Part shown: positions 6,006-12,962 of the stretch, piece after piece
Position numbering within the stretch: position 1 is the first letter of the stretch
How the letters are laid out: every line of letters starts with the position of its first letter
Assembly: GCA_023391535.1 (NCBI GenBank)
Contig: JAEWAU010000115.1
Coordinates: forward strand, 1 to 15,432
From: Bacillota bacterium
Lineage (GTDB): Bacteria; Bacillota; Clostridia; Oscillospirales; Ethanoligenentaceae
Reading direction: 5' to 3'
DNA length: 15,432 nucleotides
Translations under genes and position numbers: made by a program
The notes under the pieces: model-generated
What the model saw: only the letters and a program-made list of their open reading frames with translations
Told to the model about the DNA's origin: nothing
Database searches by the model: none

Positions 6006-6917
6006 GTGAACTGGGATCTGATCGTAATCGGGGCCGGGCCGGCCGGCATAAGCGCTTCGCTGTACGCCGTCAGCCGCGGGCTGAACGTGCTGCTGCTGGA
6101 AAAAGAACGGGTGGGGGGCATCCTCGGCAAGGTTTCCACCGTCACCCATTATTCGGCAATCCTGCCGGATGAAACGGGCGCCACCTTTGCAAAGCGCCTG
6201 GAGGAACAGGCGCTGCGCGCCGGTGTGGAACTTCGGTACGAGAACGTGACGCGCGTTTCCCTGGCCGGCGAAATCAAGCGCGTGGAAACGGATAAGAGCG
6301 CTTATGAAGCGCGCGCCGTCATTCTTTCAAACGGTTCCACGCCCAAAAAGCTGGGGATTCCCGGCGAGCGGGAGCTGGCGGGGAAGGGCATCGGCCTGAA
6401 CGCCGCCAAAGACGGCGCCCGCTATGCGGGAAAGAACATTTATGTGGTGGGCGGCGCGGACGGCGCCATCAAGGAAGCCCTTTATCTGGCGCAGTTTGCC
6501 AAAAAGCTCACAGTCATCCATTTTGAAAGCCGGCTCGGGGCCATTCCGGAGTTCACCCGCAAACTGGAACGCCTGCAAAACGCGGAGGTGCTGCTCGAAA
6601 CGCGCCTCACGGGCGTTTTCGGCAAAGAGCGCGTGGAGCGACTGGAGCTGACCGAAGAAAACGGCGGCGCAAAGCGGGTGCTGGAGGACGACGGCTGCGG
6701 TATTTTCGTTTACGCCGGAACCGCCCCCAACACGCAGCTCTACGGCGAACTGGAGCTTTCGGGCGGCTATATCCCCGCCAATGAAAAAATGGAGACGCGG
6801 CTTGCGGGCGTGTACGCGGCCGGAGATATCCGGGTCAAACAGGTGCGCCAGGCGGCCACCGCCGTTGCGGATGGCGCCATTGCCGGCATCAACGCCGCCG
6901 CGTATGTGAAAGCCTGA
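6006..6917 (+). CDS. TrxR-like FAD/NAD(P)H oxidoreductase lacking CxxC
   Basis: This 303-residue flavoprotein has the thioredoxin-reductase fold. The N-terminal FAD Rossmann motif is IGAGPAGISASLY (8-20). A nucleotide-binding domain follows with VVGGADGAIKEALYLA (147-162). The C-terminal FAD motif is VYAAGDIRVKQVRQAATAVADGAIAG (269-294 region). Where thioredoxin reductase has the redox CxxC, this protein reads NAAK (132-135), and its only cysteine is C231, so it cannot be a dithiol reductase of the usual type. The NADPH-binding HRRxxxR is HFESRLG (172-178); the acidic residue favours NADH (inference). It is more likely an electron-transfer or ferredoxin/flavodoxin-type reductase, or an oxidase. 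The start is GTG, with AAGGGG at 5992-5997. It is divergent from lysR and appears monocistronic, ending before a bidirectional terminator. Confidence 0.85.
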   Translation: MNWDLIVIGAGPAGISASLYAVSRGLNVLLLEKERVGGILGKVSTVTHYSAILPDETGATFAKRLEEQALRAGVELRYENVTRVSLAGEIKRVETDKSAYEARAVILSNGSTPKKLGIPGERELAGKGIGLNAAKDGARYAGKNIYVVGGADGAIKEALYLAQFAKKLTVIHFESRLGAIPEFTRKLERLQNAEVLLETRLTGVFGKERVERLELTEENGGAKRVLEDDGCGIFVYAGTAPNTQLYGELELSGGYIPANEKMETRLAGVYAAGDIRVKQVRQAATAVADGAIAGINAAAYVKA

Positions 6918-6959
6918 AGCGCGCGGCGGATTGCATCGGCCGGCCGTCTGAAAAGCGGA

Positions 6960-7004
6960 AAATGCGCCTTGATGGGGAGCTTTCCTCCCGATCAAGGCGC
7001 ATTT
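6960..7004. terminator. Bidirectional terminator between convergent genes
   Basis: AAATGCGCCTTGAT (6960-6973) pairs perfectly with ATCAAGGCGCATTT (6991-7004). The inner GGGAG/CTCCC pairs extend the stem past one G.G mismatch. Short T tracts follow on both strands. It separates the convergent flavoprotein (plus) and hydrolase (minus) genes. Confidence 0.75.
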
Positions 7005-7090
7005 GTTCTGCAAAGTTTTCCGATGATGCGTTTTACCCCGCCTCCCGGAGCGCCCGCTTTGTTTTTCAAATGGAGCGCTTTCCCGCACGG

Positions 7091-8221
7091 TTACAGGAGC
7101 TCGGAATATACGAGGTCCCGAATCGTCGGGTGAATCACATCGAACGCATACCCGCAGTTCAGAACCTGCTGCGCATAAAAGATCGCAAGGCGATTTTCGG
7201 TATCGGCCAGCACATAGACGCCGGCCGCGCCGTCCCACCCGAATTCGCCCAGCGGGCTTTTCACGCCGGAATGTTCTTTTTCCATCAGCGTCCGAACGCC
7301 GAGGCCGTAGCCGTACCCTTTTTTGTTCAGCAGCGCGAAATCCTTCAGCGACGCTTCGCCCAGCTGGTTTTCGCGCATCTGCTCAATCGATTCCATGGAG
7401 AGCAGCCGGTATCCCTCCGCGCTCACGCCGTGGTTGCACAGCGCATCCAGAAAGCGGATGTAATCGTCCACGGTGGAGGCAAGGCCCGCGCCGCCGCTCT
7501 CGTAATTGGGCGAAAGCACATAGCCGTTCGCACGGGAGACGGGCGACGCCGTCATGGTTTCGGGGCGGTACTCGAACTGATCGCTGAAATGCGCTTTCTG
7601 CCACGGCGTCTGGGTAAAGCCCGTGTGCTCCATGCCGAGCGGCGTAAAGATATGCTCGCCGAGGTATTCGCCGAAGGATTGGCCGGAAACCGCCTCGACT
7701 ACCGCGCCCAATACGTCATGGCTCAGGCTATACTGGAAATGCGTTCCGGGCTCGAAATCCAGCGGCTCTGAAGCAAGGGCCCCGATGATCTCGCGCGTGG
7801 TCGCCTTCCGGTTCGTTTCCTCCAGCTTTTTCCGAATGGAGGGCACATTGATGTCGTAGTTGAGCCCGCTCTGCATCGAGAGCAGATGCCGGATCGTCAG
7901 GGGAATTTCCGCGGGCTCGGTGCGGTTTCCGTGCCGAACCTGCAGGCTGCCGTATTCGGGCAGATAATCCGAAACCGGGGCGTCGAGGGAAAGCCGCCCT
8001 TTTTCCACGAGCTGCATCACCGCCGTGCAGGTGATCGGCTTGGTTGCGGAATAGAGCCAGAACGCCGCGCCGCTTCCCGCCGGTTTCGTCTTTTCCGCGT
8101 CGAGGAACCCGGCGCTGCGGCGGAAAACGGGCTTGTGCCCGCGGTACACGACGCAGTCGCAGAACGGTATCCCGCGCGCTGGCAGAGAATCCAGATAGTC
8201 CGAAAGAGCCGATCTACTCAA
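7091..8221 (-). CDS. Serine beta-lactamase-like hydrolase (family S12/EstB-like)
   Basis: This 376-residue serine hydrolase belongs to the class C beta-lactamase/D-alanyl-D-alanine carboxypeptidase/EstB superfamily. The nucleophile motif SATK is at 58-61, the second motif Y164-S-L takes the place of YxN, and near the C-terminus FGWDGAAGVYV fits the GWGGAAG form of the third motif seen in esterase-like members. RHLLSMQSGLNYD (111-123) and FTPLGMEHTGF are also family features. The YSL variant and the WDG motif point to an esterase or peptidase rather than a true beta-lactamase. No signal peptide is seen, so it is probably cytoplasmic. The start is read as TTG at 8221 because GGAGG lies 8 bases upstream; an earlier TTG at 8236 overlaps that site. 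The substrate is unknown. Confidence 0.88.
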   Translation of the reverse strand: MSRSALSDYLDSLPARGIPFCDCVVYRGHKPVFRRSAGFLDAEKTKPAGSGAAFWLYSATKPITCTAVMQLVEKGRLSLDAPVSDYLPEYGSLQVRHGNRTEPAEIPLTIRHLLSMQSGLNYDINVPSIRKKLEETNRKATTREIIGALASEPLDFEPGTHFQYSLSHDVLGAVVEAVSGQSFGEYLGEHIFTPLGMEHTGFTQTPWQKAHFSDQFEYRPETMTASPVSRANGYVLSPNYESGGAGLASTVDDYIRFLDALCNHGVSAEGYRLLSMESIEQMRENQLGEASLKDFALLNKKGYGYGLGVRTLMEKEHSGVKSPLGEFGWDGAAGVYVLADTENRLAIFYAQQVLNCGYAFDVIHPTIRDLVYSELL

Positions 8222-8355
8222 ATGACTCGCCTCCAAAGGATTTCATGTTTTACGGCGTTTTCCGTCCGTTTGTTTTTCGCAATCAGCCCGGCCCGGCCGC
8301 CCCCGCGGGATGCCGCGTCCCTGCCGGTAAGGCCCTAAGTGGCAGGAATAACGAG

Positions 8356-8387
8356 AAAACGCGCCTACAAAACTGTAAGCGCGTTTT
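8356..8387 (-). terminator. Terminator downstream of tRNA-Ala
   Basis: AAAACGCGC (8356-8364) pairs with GCGCGTTTT (8379-8387) around a 14-base loop, giving U-rich 3' sides on both strands. It starts 18 bases past the tRNA 3' end, where it would end the tRNA transcript and shield the hydrolase gene. Confidence 0.65.
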
Positions 8388-8404
8388 TTCAAAGGATTTG
8401 CTGT

Positions 8405-8480
8405 TGGTGGACCCAGTGGGATTCGAACCCACGACCCCCACAATGCCATTGTGGTGCGCTCCCAGCTGCGCTATGAGCCC
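8405..8480 (-). tRNA. tRNA-Ala (anticodon GGC)
   Basis: The 76-nt minus-strand cloverleaf begins GGGCTCA at 8480. The acceptor stem GGGCTCA/TGGGTCC pairs with G.U at two positions, followed by A73 and an encoded CCA (8405-8407). The anticodon arm is CCACA-ATGGCAT-TGTGG, which places GGC at positions 34-36 (alanine, GCC/GCU codons). The T arm contains GTGGG-TTCGAAT-CCCAC. The D arm reads GCGC-AGCTGGGA-GCGC. Confidence 0.97.
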
Positions 8481-8511
8481 ATAAGCTGATCTGATTTTTT
8501 GCGGCTCGTTT

Positions 8512-8540
8512 ATAATACCACAGTTGAATTTGAATTTCAA
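8512..8540 (-). promoter_or_regulatory. Promoter of tRNA-Ala
   Basis: The minus strand reads TTGAAA (8540 to 8535), a 17-base spacer, then TATTAT (8517 to 8512) preceded by TGG, an extended -10. Start is predicted near 8505, about 25 bases before the mature tRNA 5' end. The promoter lies on the tRNA side of repeat copy 2, so that copy is not part of the tRNA transcript. Confidence 0.75.
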
Positions 8541-8589
8541 GTATAAAATCGCGCTTTTGCAAAAAAATGAGAAGGTGAGTTTTTTTATT

Positions 8590-8687
8590 GCAATTCCATA
8601 AAAGATTGGGAGAGGTGATGTTTCGCCTTCCCGCCTCCGGCGGGAAGGCGAAACACGCCGGAACGTGTCCATCTTTTCTGGAAATGC
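8590..8687 (+). repeat. Structured 98-nt intergenic repeat, copy 2
   Basis: It has the same outer arms as copy 1 (GCAATTCC 8590-8597, GGAAATGC 8680-8687) and inner arms at identical offsets (TTTCG 8621-8625, CGAAA 8649-8653). In this copy the inner stem is extended to a perfect 17-bp hairpin with a 3-base loop (8619-8635/8639-8655). No T tract follows, so it is not an ordinary terminator. It lies 64 bases before the membrane-protein start codon, in the sense orientation for that gene. Confidence 0.8.
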
Positions 8688-8751
8688 TGCAGGTGGATTT
8701 CCGAGTCGGGTTCCGGCGGTGAAAAACCTGCCGCGGAAAGGAGACATGCGG

Positions 8752-9210
8752 ATGCGCATCTTGAACGCGGCAGGGCGCTTTGCGGCCCTGTGGCTTGTGA
8801 TGGGGCTGAGCTACGCGCTGCTGGAGTATCTGTACCGCGGCTTTACGTATCCCTGCATGATCGCGGTGGGCGGCCTGTGCGGCGCTCTGGTGGGCCTGCT
8901 CGACGAATTTCCGTTTTTCCGGGGCCGGCGCATCTGGCTCCAATGCGCGGTGGGCACGGGCATCACGCTGGCCATCGAGTTCGGCAGCGGCTGCCTGCTC
9001 AATATCCGGCTCGGCATCGGAGCGTGGGATTACCGCGCGCTGCCCTGCAATCTGCTCGGCCAGATCTGCCTGCGCGCCGCCGTAGGCTGGTTTTTGCTCA
9101 TGCCGTTCGTCATCTTTTACGACGATTGGCTGCGCTGGCGCCTGTTCGGCCAGCCACGCCCGGAGCGCAGCCTTCTCCGGTGCTACCGGGATTTCTTTTT
9201 GGGCCGGTAA
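8752..9210 (+). CDS. Small membrane protein, PF06541-like (putative ABC permease type)
   Basis: This 152-residue integral membrane protein has four predicted helices, at about 9-27, 32-51, 62-84 and 102-124. The conserved-looking loop GAWDYRALPCNLLGQICL (90-107) matches what I recall of the PF06541 group, annotated as putative ABC-transporter type IV permease and common in Clostridia. No ATPase gene is adjacent, so the transporter label is only nominal. ATG at 8752 is preferred over ATG at 8746 because AGGAG (8739-8743) gives 8 bases of spacing to the former and only 2 to the latter. Repeat copy 2 lies in the leader. The gene ends in a strong bidirectional terminator that overlaps its stop codon. 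Confidence 0.65.
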   Translation: MRILNAAGRFAALWLVMGLSYALLEYLYRGFTYPCMIAVGGLCGALVGLLDEFPFFRGRRIWLQCAVGTGITLAIEFGSGCLLNIRLGIGAWDYRALPCNLLGQICLRAAVGWFLLMPFVIFYDDWLRWRLFGQPRPERSLLRCYRDFFLGR

Positions 9211-9256
9211 AAAGGGCGTGGAACCTGCACGCCCGCGCAGGCTCCACGTCCTTTTT
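9209..9256. terminator. Bidirectional intrinsic terminator
   Basis: AAAAAGG-G-CGTGGA-A-CCTGC (9209-9228) pairs with GCAGG-C-TCCACG-T-CCTTTTT (9237-9256) around an 8-base loop, with G.T at one position and a single A.C mismatch. A/T runs flank both sides. It sits between the convergent membrane-protein (plus) and KimA-like (minus) genes and includes the last two bases of the plus-gene stop codon. Confidence 0.88.
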
Positions 9257-9270
9257 CAGGAACGCTTTTT

Positions 9271-11229
9271 TCACACTTTGGAAGCGGAGCCAGCCTGCGC
9301 CGGCACCGTGCCCTTTGCGGTATCCGCCGGATGGGAAACCGCTCCTTTGCGCGCCGGGCCCGGCTCCCAGATTTTAAGTAGGCCCTCGTCGCTTTTGAGC
9401 TGCAACGGCATGGTGGCCACCACGATGTGCTTGTAGCGCAGAAGCTGCCGGGCGATATAGCGCCCGGAGCCGTTGTGCAAAAACTTCTCCCAGCGGGAAT
9501 GGACCTCGAATTCGGGCAGGATCACCGTGACCATGTCGCCCTTCTTGTACTGGTATTCCTCCGATTCGATGAATTCGAGCAGCGGCTCCACGATCTTGCG
9601 ATAGGGGGAATACCGCACCACGAGAGGAACTTTGGTGTGCAGGTGCGCGTATTTTTCGCGCACCTTTTTTTCGGTTTCCTCGTCGATGACGACGCTGAAC
9701 GCCACCACGTGGTCCGAGATGGTCATGGCGTAGCGCAGCGCGCGCAGGCTCGCGCGGTTGATGCTCGCCACGGGTACGATGACGCGGTTGCGGTAGAGCT
9801 TACCGTCGATGCCTTCCTGCTCCAGCTCGTCGTTGCTCACCTTGAGCTGCTGCGCCACGTTCGTGTAATGTTTTTTTATGGAAAGCATCCCGAGCACCAG
9901 CAGCGGGATGAGAACGATCACAAACCATGCGCCGTGCGTGAACTTGGTGACGCCCACGATGAGCACCACCATGGAGGTGACGAAGGCGCCGAACCCGTTG
10001 ATGACGGCTTTGTGCAGCCAGTGCGGCTCCGTGGCGCGGCGGCGCAGCCAGTGCTTGAACATGCCGAACTGCGAGAGCGTGAACGAGATGAACACACCGA
10101 TGGCGTAGAGCGGAATCAGCGCGTTGGTGTTGCCGCGGAACACCACGATGAGCACGCCAGCAACCGCGGAAAGGGCAAGGATGCCGTTGGAAAAGCCCAG
10201 ACGGTCGCCGCGCATGGCGAGCTGGCGCGGCGCGTAGCCGTCGTGCCCCATCAGGGAGGCGAGCTGCGGGAAGCCCGAAAACGAGGTGTTGGCCGCCATC
10301 ACGAGCAAAATCATCGTGACGCCCTGAATGAGGTAATACATGAAACCGCCGCCGTAAATGCGGCAGACGATCTGCGAAAGGACGGTGTTGTCGTGCGCCG
10401 GAACGGCGTGGTAGAGATTCGCCAGAATGGAAACGCCGCCGAACAACAGCAACACGAACAGCGAGAGCAGCAGCAGCACGCGCTTGGCGTTTTTGATCTG
10501 CGGCTCCTTAAAGTTGGGGATGGAGTTGCTCACGGCCTCCACGCCGGTGAGGGCGGCGCAGCCGTTAGAAAACGCGCTCAGCAGCAGCATGAGGGAGAGG
10601 TTCTGCTTTACGGGCAGGGGCTGCGCCGCGTGCGGGGTTCCGCCGGTTACGGCGAATTTGATTACGCCCACGAGGATGGTAATGAGCATCAGCGCGATGA
10701 ACGCGTAGGTGGGGATGCTGAAAATGCGCGAGGCTTCGCGGATGCCGCGCAGGTTGCCCAGCGTGAGCAGCAGCAAAAAGCAGAGGCAGATCGGCACCGT
10801 ATAGGGCAGCAGCGCGGGAAAGGCCGAGGTGACGGCCGCGGTGCCCGAGGAGATGCTCACGGCCACCGTGAGGATGTAGCCCACCGAAAGCGAAGCGCCT
10901 GCCGTGAGCCCCGGAAGCGTGCCGAGGTTGTCGCTCGCCACCACGAACGAGCCGCCGCCGTTGGGGTAGGCGGGAATCGTCTGCATGTACGAAAACGTCA
11001 CGATCATCAAAAGCAGAATGATGGCGCCGGATACGAACGCGAGCTGCTCGTACGCCAGCGTTCCGATGCCGATGAGGACGATGAGAATTTCCTCGCTGGC
11101 ATAGGCCACCGATGAGATGGCGTCGCTCGAAAGAATGGGAAGGCCGGTGAGGACGGAGTATTTCTGCCCGCCGAGCGCTTCATTGCGCAGAGGTTTACCG
11201 ATGAGGATTTCTCTTGCGTGTTTCCACAT
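9271..11229 (-). CDS. kimA: KimA-family potassium importer (APC superfamily)
   Basis: This 652-residue APC-superfamily permease resembles B. subtilis KimA (YdaO), the high-affinity K+/H+ symporter, along nearly its whole length. Matching segments include ILIGKPL (8-14), LSSDAISSVAYASEE (33-47), AYPNGGGSFVV, DYILTVAVSIS-like GYILTVAVSISSGTAAVTSAFPAL, SNGCAALTGVEAVSN, RGDRLGFSNGI and IPLYAIGVFISFTLSQ. D36 and Y43 occupy the same numbers as the K+-site residues I recall for KimA. About 12 membrane helices are followed by a cytoplasmic domain (about 470-610: RVIVPVASINRASLRALRYA), related to USP-like folds. A Pro/Ala-rich tail makes it slightly longer than KimA. ATG at 11229 is chosen because GGTGA lies 7 bases upstream; ATG at 11235 is too close. 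In Bacillus, kimA is controlled by a c-di-AMP riboswitch; here the leader carries a different structure. Confidence 0.9.
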   Translation of the reverse strand: MWKHAREILIGKPLRNEALGGQKYSVLTGLPILSSDAISSVAYASEEILIVLIGIGTLAYEQLAFVSGAIILLLMIVTFSYMQTIPAYPNGGGSFVVASDNLGTLPGLTAGASLSVGYILTVAVSISSGTAAVTSAFPALLPYTVPICLCFLLLLTLGNLRGIREASRIFSIPTYAFIALMLITILVGVIKFAVTGGTPHAAQPLPVKQNLSLMLLLSAFSNGCAALTGVEAVSNSIPNFKEPQIKNAKRVLLLLSLFVLLLFGGVSILANLYHAVPAHDNTVLSQIVCRIYGGGFMYYLIQGVTMILLVMAANTSFSGFPQLASLMGHDGYAPRQLAMRGDRLGFSNGILALSAVAGVLIVVFRGNTNALIPLYAIGVFISFTLSQFGMFKHWLRRRATEPHWLHKAVINGFGAFVTSMVVLIVGVTKFTHGAWFVIVLIPLLVLGMLSIKKHYTNVAQQLKVSNDELEQEGIDGKLYRNRVIVPVASINRASLRALRYAMTISDHVVAFSVVIDEETEKKVREKYAHLHTKVPLVVRYSPYRKIVEPLLEFIESEEYQYKKGDMVTVILPEFEVHSRWEKFLHNGSGRYIARQLLRYKHIVVATMPLQLKSDEGLLKIWEPGPARKGAVSHPADTAKGTVPAQAGSASKV

Positions 11230-11305
11230 GTGCATTTCACCAGGTCTATCTATAAATTTTCCGTGCGCCCGCGCCGGAGCGGGAGAACCGTTCCGCCTCC
11301 ACGCG

Positions 11306-11328
11306 AAAATGCCGGCCAAGCAGGCCGG
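11306..11328 (-). other. Terminator-like hairpin in the kimA leader
   Basis: On the minus strand CCGGCC-TGCTT-GGCCGG is followed by CATTTTCG. It lies about 80 bases before the start codon, after repeat copy 3 in transcription order. It could be a premature terminator for leader control of K+ uptake, but the T tract is short and I cannot identify an antiterminator. Confidence 0.35.
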
Positions 11329-11351
11329 TATCCGGGTTGGAACGCTCTGTA

Positions 11352-11447
11352 GCAGTTCCATAAAAAAATAGAGGAGCTGCGTTTCGTCCGTTTGCCTCTC
11401 CTGATTCGTCGAAACGCTTCGGGCGCGTCCGTCTTTCATGGAAATGT
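11352..11447 (+). repeat. Structured intergenic repeat, copy 3 (96 nt)
   Basis: Outer arms are GCAGTTCC (11352-11359) and GGAAATGT (11440-11447), with TGTA on both flanks adding mostly wobble pairs. Inner GCGTTTCG (11379-11386) and CGAAACGC (11410-11417) form an 8-bp stem. The interval between TTTCG and CGAAA is 23 nt, as in the other copies. It is about 63% identical to copy 2 by hand count, with two single-base deletions. It begins a few bases after the predicted kimA transcription start and lies antisense to that gene. Confidence 0.75.
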
Positions 11448-11463
11448 TGTAAGATAAGAACTA

Positions 11464-11490
11464 ATTATATACGTTCCCTTTCGGAAACAA
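11464..11490 (-). promoter_or_regulatory. Probable kimA promoter
   Basis: The minus strand has a consensus TATAAT (11469 to 11464) in the AT-rich island, preceded at 15 bases by a weak TTGTTT (11490 to 11485). Start near 11457 would place repeat copy 3 at the extreme 5' end of a leader of about 228 bases. Confidence 0.5.
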
Positions 11491-11493
11491 AAA

Positions 11494-11523
11494 TTGAGAA
11501 ATAAGATAAATTCCCGATAAAAT
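11494..11523 (+). promoter_or_regulatory. Probable promoter of the glycosyltransferase operon
   Basis: TTGAGA (11494-11499) is followed by an 18-base spacer and TAAAAT (11518-11523), with five of six matches in each hexamer. It points toward the gene at 11788, giving a leader of about 260 bases. AT-rich DNA raises the chance of a false match. Confidence 0.5.
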
Positions 11524-11787
11524 TCGTTAAATATTGAAGTTATGTATCTATACCTTTAAAATACACAGTGAATCTTTCAAAAACGATATGTAAATACGAT
11601 ATATACGGCATTTTCGAAAAAATTGCATGCGAAAACGGGGCGGTTTCCGGAAGTTTGCCGTGGGGCGCGGGGGTGTTTCCGAGCGCCCGCGGGGCGAACG
11701 GGACGCGCGGGTCCGCCGTATACTGGAACAGCGGCGCCGCGCGGCTCCCGTGCGGGGCCGGAAAATGCGCGCCGCCGGGGTGATTTC

Positions 11788-12873
11788 ATGATTACGGTCA
11801 GCCTGTGCATGATTGTAAAAAACGAGGAACATACGCTTGGCAGATGCCTGCGCTCCGTTCAGGGCGTAGTGGACGAGATCGTCGTGGCCGATACCGGCTC
11901 CTCCGACGGCACGAAGGCCGTAGCCGGGAAATACGGCGCGCACGTGTACGATTTCGAGTGGATCGACGATTTTTCGGCCGCGCGCAATTTCGCTTTCAGC
12001 AAGGCGACGAAGGATTATATCCTGTGGCTGGATGCCGACGACGTACTGCGCCCGGAGGACGCCGAAAAGCTGCGGTCGCTCAAACAGACGCTCCCGGCGG
12101 ATGTGGACGCCGTGATGATGCGCTACAACACCGCGTTCGACGCGGCGGGCAACGTCACGTTCTCCTATTACCGCGAGCGCATGGTGAAGCGCGCGCGGGG
12201 CCTCGTTTGGCACGAGCCGGTGCACGAATATATCGAGCTGCGCGGGCGCACGCTCAACGCGGATATCGCCGTTACGCACACCAAAACGCACTATACGCCC
12301 ACGGGGCGCAACCTGCGTATCTACGAAAAAATTCTGGCCTCGGGCGGGACGCTTTCCCCGCGCGGGCTTTACTATTACGCGCGGGAGCTCAAGGATAACG
12401 GGCGTTTTTCCGACGCGGCCGGCGCGTTCCTCCGCTTTCTGGACGGCGGCCGCGGCTGGGTGGAGGATAACGTCGCGGCCTGCCGCGAGCTCGCCGCGTG
12501 TTACGGGCAGCTGGGCGAGCGCGAAAAGCAGTTTCTCGCGCTGCTGCGCAGCTTTTACTACGCTTCGCCGCGCGCCGAGGCGTGCTGCCGGCTCGGCTAC
12601 CTCTGCAAGGATGCGGACGAAACGGAGCAGGCCGTGTTCTGGTTCCGAACGGCCGCGTCGCTTCCGCGCCCGCAGGGGAGCTGGGGCTTTTTTGAAAACG
12701 ACAGCTGGGGCTACGTTCCCTGCATCGAGCTTGCGGCCTGCCTGGATAAGCTCGGGAGGACGCGCGAAGCCGAGGAATGGAACGAAAAGGCCGCCGTCTT
12801 CAAGCCGGAGGACCCCTCCGTGCTCTATAACCGGCGGTATTTCGCCGCAAAGCGCGGCGCGGACGGCGCGTGA
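11788..12873 (+). CDS. GT2 glycosyltransferase with helical (TPR-like) C-terminus
   Basis: This 361-residue protein has a GT-A fold family 2 domain at residues 1 to about 200: VSLCMIVKNEE (4-14), VVADTGSSDGT (32-42), the DxD metal site in WLDADD (80-85), and WHEPVHEY in place of the usual later catalytic region. The C-terminal half contains repeated helix pairs (YYYARELKDNGRFSDAAGAF, LAACYGQLGEREKQFLAL, CRLGYLCKDADETEQAVFWF), typical of TPR-fused GT2 enzymes of the SunS/general group. It uses an NDP-sugar; the acceptor is unknown, possibly a protein or cell-surface glycan. GGGGTGA precedes ATG at 11788. It is the first gene of a three-gene unit and a paralogue of the gene at 14261. Confidence 0.87.
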   Translation: MITVSLCMIVKNEEHTLGRCLRSVQGVVDEIVVADTGSSDGTKAVAGKYGAHVYDFEWIDDFSAARNFAFSKATKDYILWLDADDVLRPEDAEKLRSLKQTLPADVDAVMMRYNTAFDAAGNVTFSYYRERMVKRARGLVWHEPVHEYIELRGRTLNADIAVTHTKTHYTPTGRNLRIYEKILASGGTLSPRGLYYYARELKDNGRFSDAAGAFLRFLDGGRGWVEDNVAACRELAACYGQLGEREKQFLALLRSFYYASPRAEACCRLGYLCKDADETEQAVFWFRTAASLPRPQGSWGFFENDSWGYVPCIELAACLDKLGRTREAEEWNEKAAVFKPEDPSVLYNRRYFAAKRGADGA

Positions 12874-12962
12874 TCGGATTCTGCGCTGCAAAACGGCAGG
12901 CTTGCCGCGAACGCCGCGCTCCAAATCGTCTGCAAATCTTATTCTGCGGGGAAGGTGCGGGT

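Larger units (their letters stand above)
11230..11787. other. 558-bp divergent intergenic region
   Basis: No gene is seen. From left to right it holds the kimA-like leader with a hairpin (11306-11328), repeat copy 3 (11352-11447) and an AT-rich island (about 11440-11635) with divergent promoters. The island contains a 10-base direct repeat, ACGATATGTA (11583-11592) and ACGATATATA (11596-11605). A GC-rich stretch leads to the first glycosyltransferase gene, with a TATACT at 11719-11724 that lacks a -35 and a GGGCGC/GCGCCC hairpin (11663-11688). Confidence 0.6.

Noticed and set aside
8590..8687. Repeat copy 2 as a terminator or as part of the tRNA-Ala transcript
   Set aside because: There is no T tract on either side of the hairpin, and the tRNA promoter lies between the repeat and the tRNA.
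8618..8722. Small ORF of 34 residues inside repeat copy 2 (ATG after GGGAGAGG)
   Set aside because: Copies 1 and 3 lack the start codon, and copy 3 has single-base deletions that break the frame, so the repeat is not conserved as coding sequence.
9427..11115. 562-residue plus-strand ORF opposite the KimA-like gene
   Set aside because: It has His/Arg/Glu-rich composition with no domain and is fully antisense to a well-supported membrane protein, so it is a GC-rich shadow frame.
11230..11439. 70-residue N-terminal extension of the KimA-like protein
   Set aside because: It would translate the structured repeat and leader hairpin, lacks a ribosome-binding site at 11439, and KimA homologues start near the IGKPL motif.
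12870..12962. GTG start of the GT4 gene overlapping the preceding stop
   Set aside because: The added 31 residues are Cys/Arg-rich with no family similarity, and the site before ATG 12963 is better.
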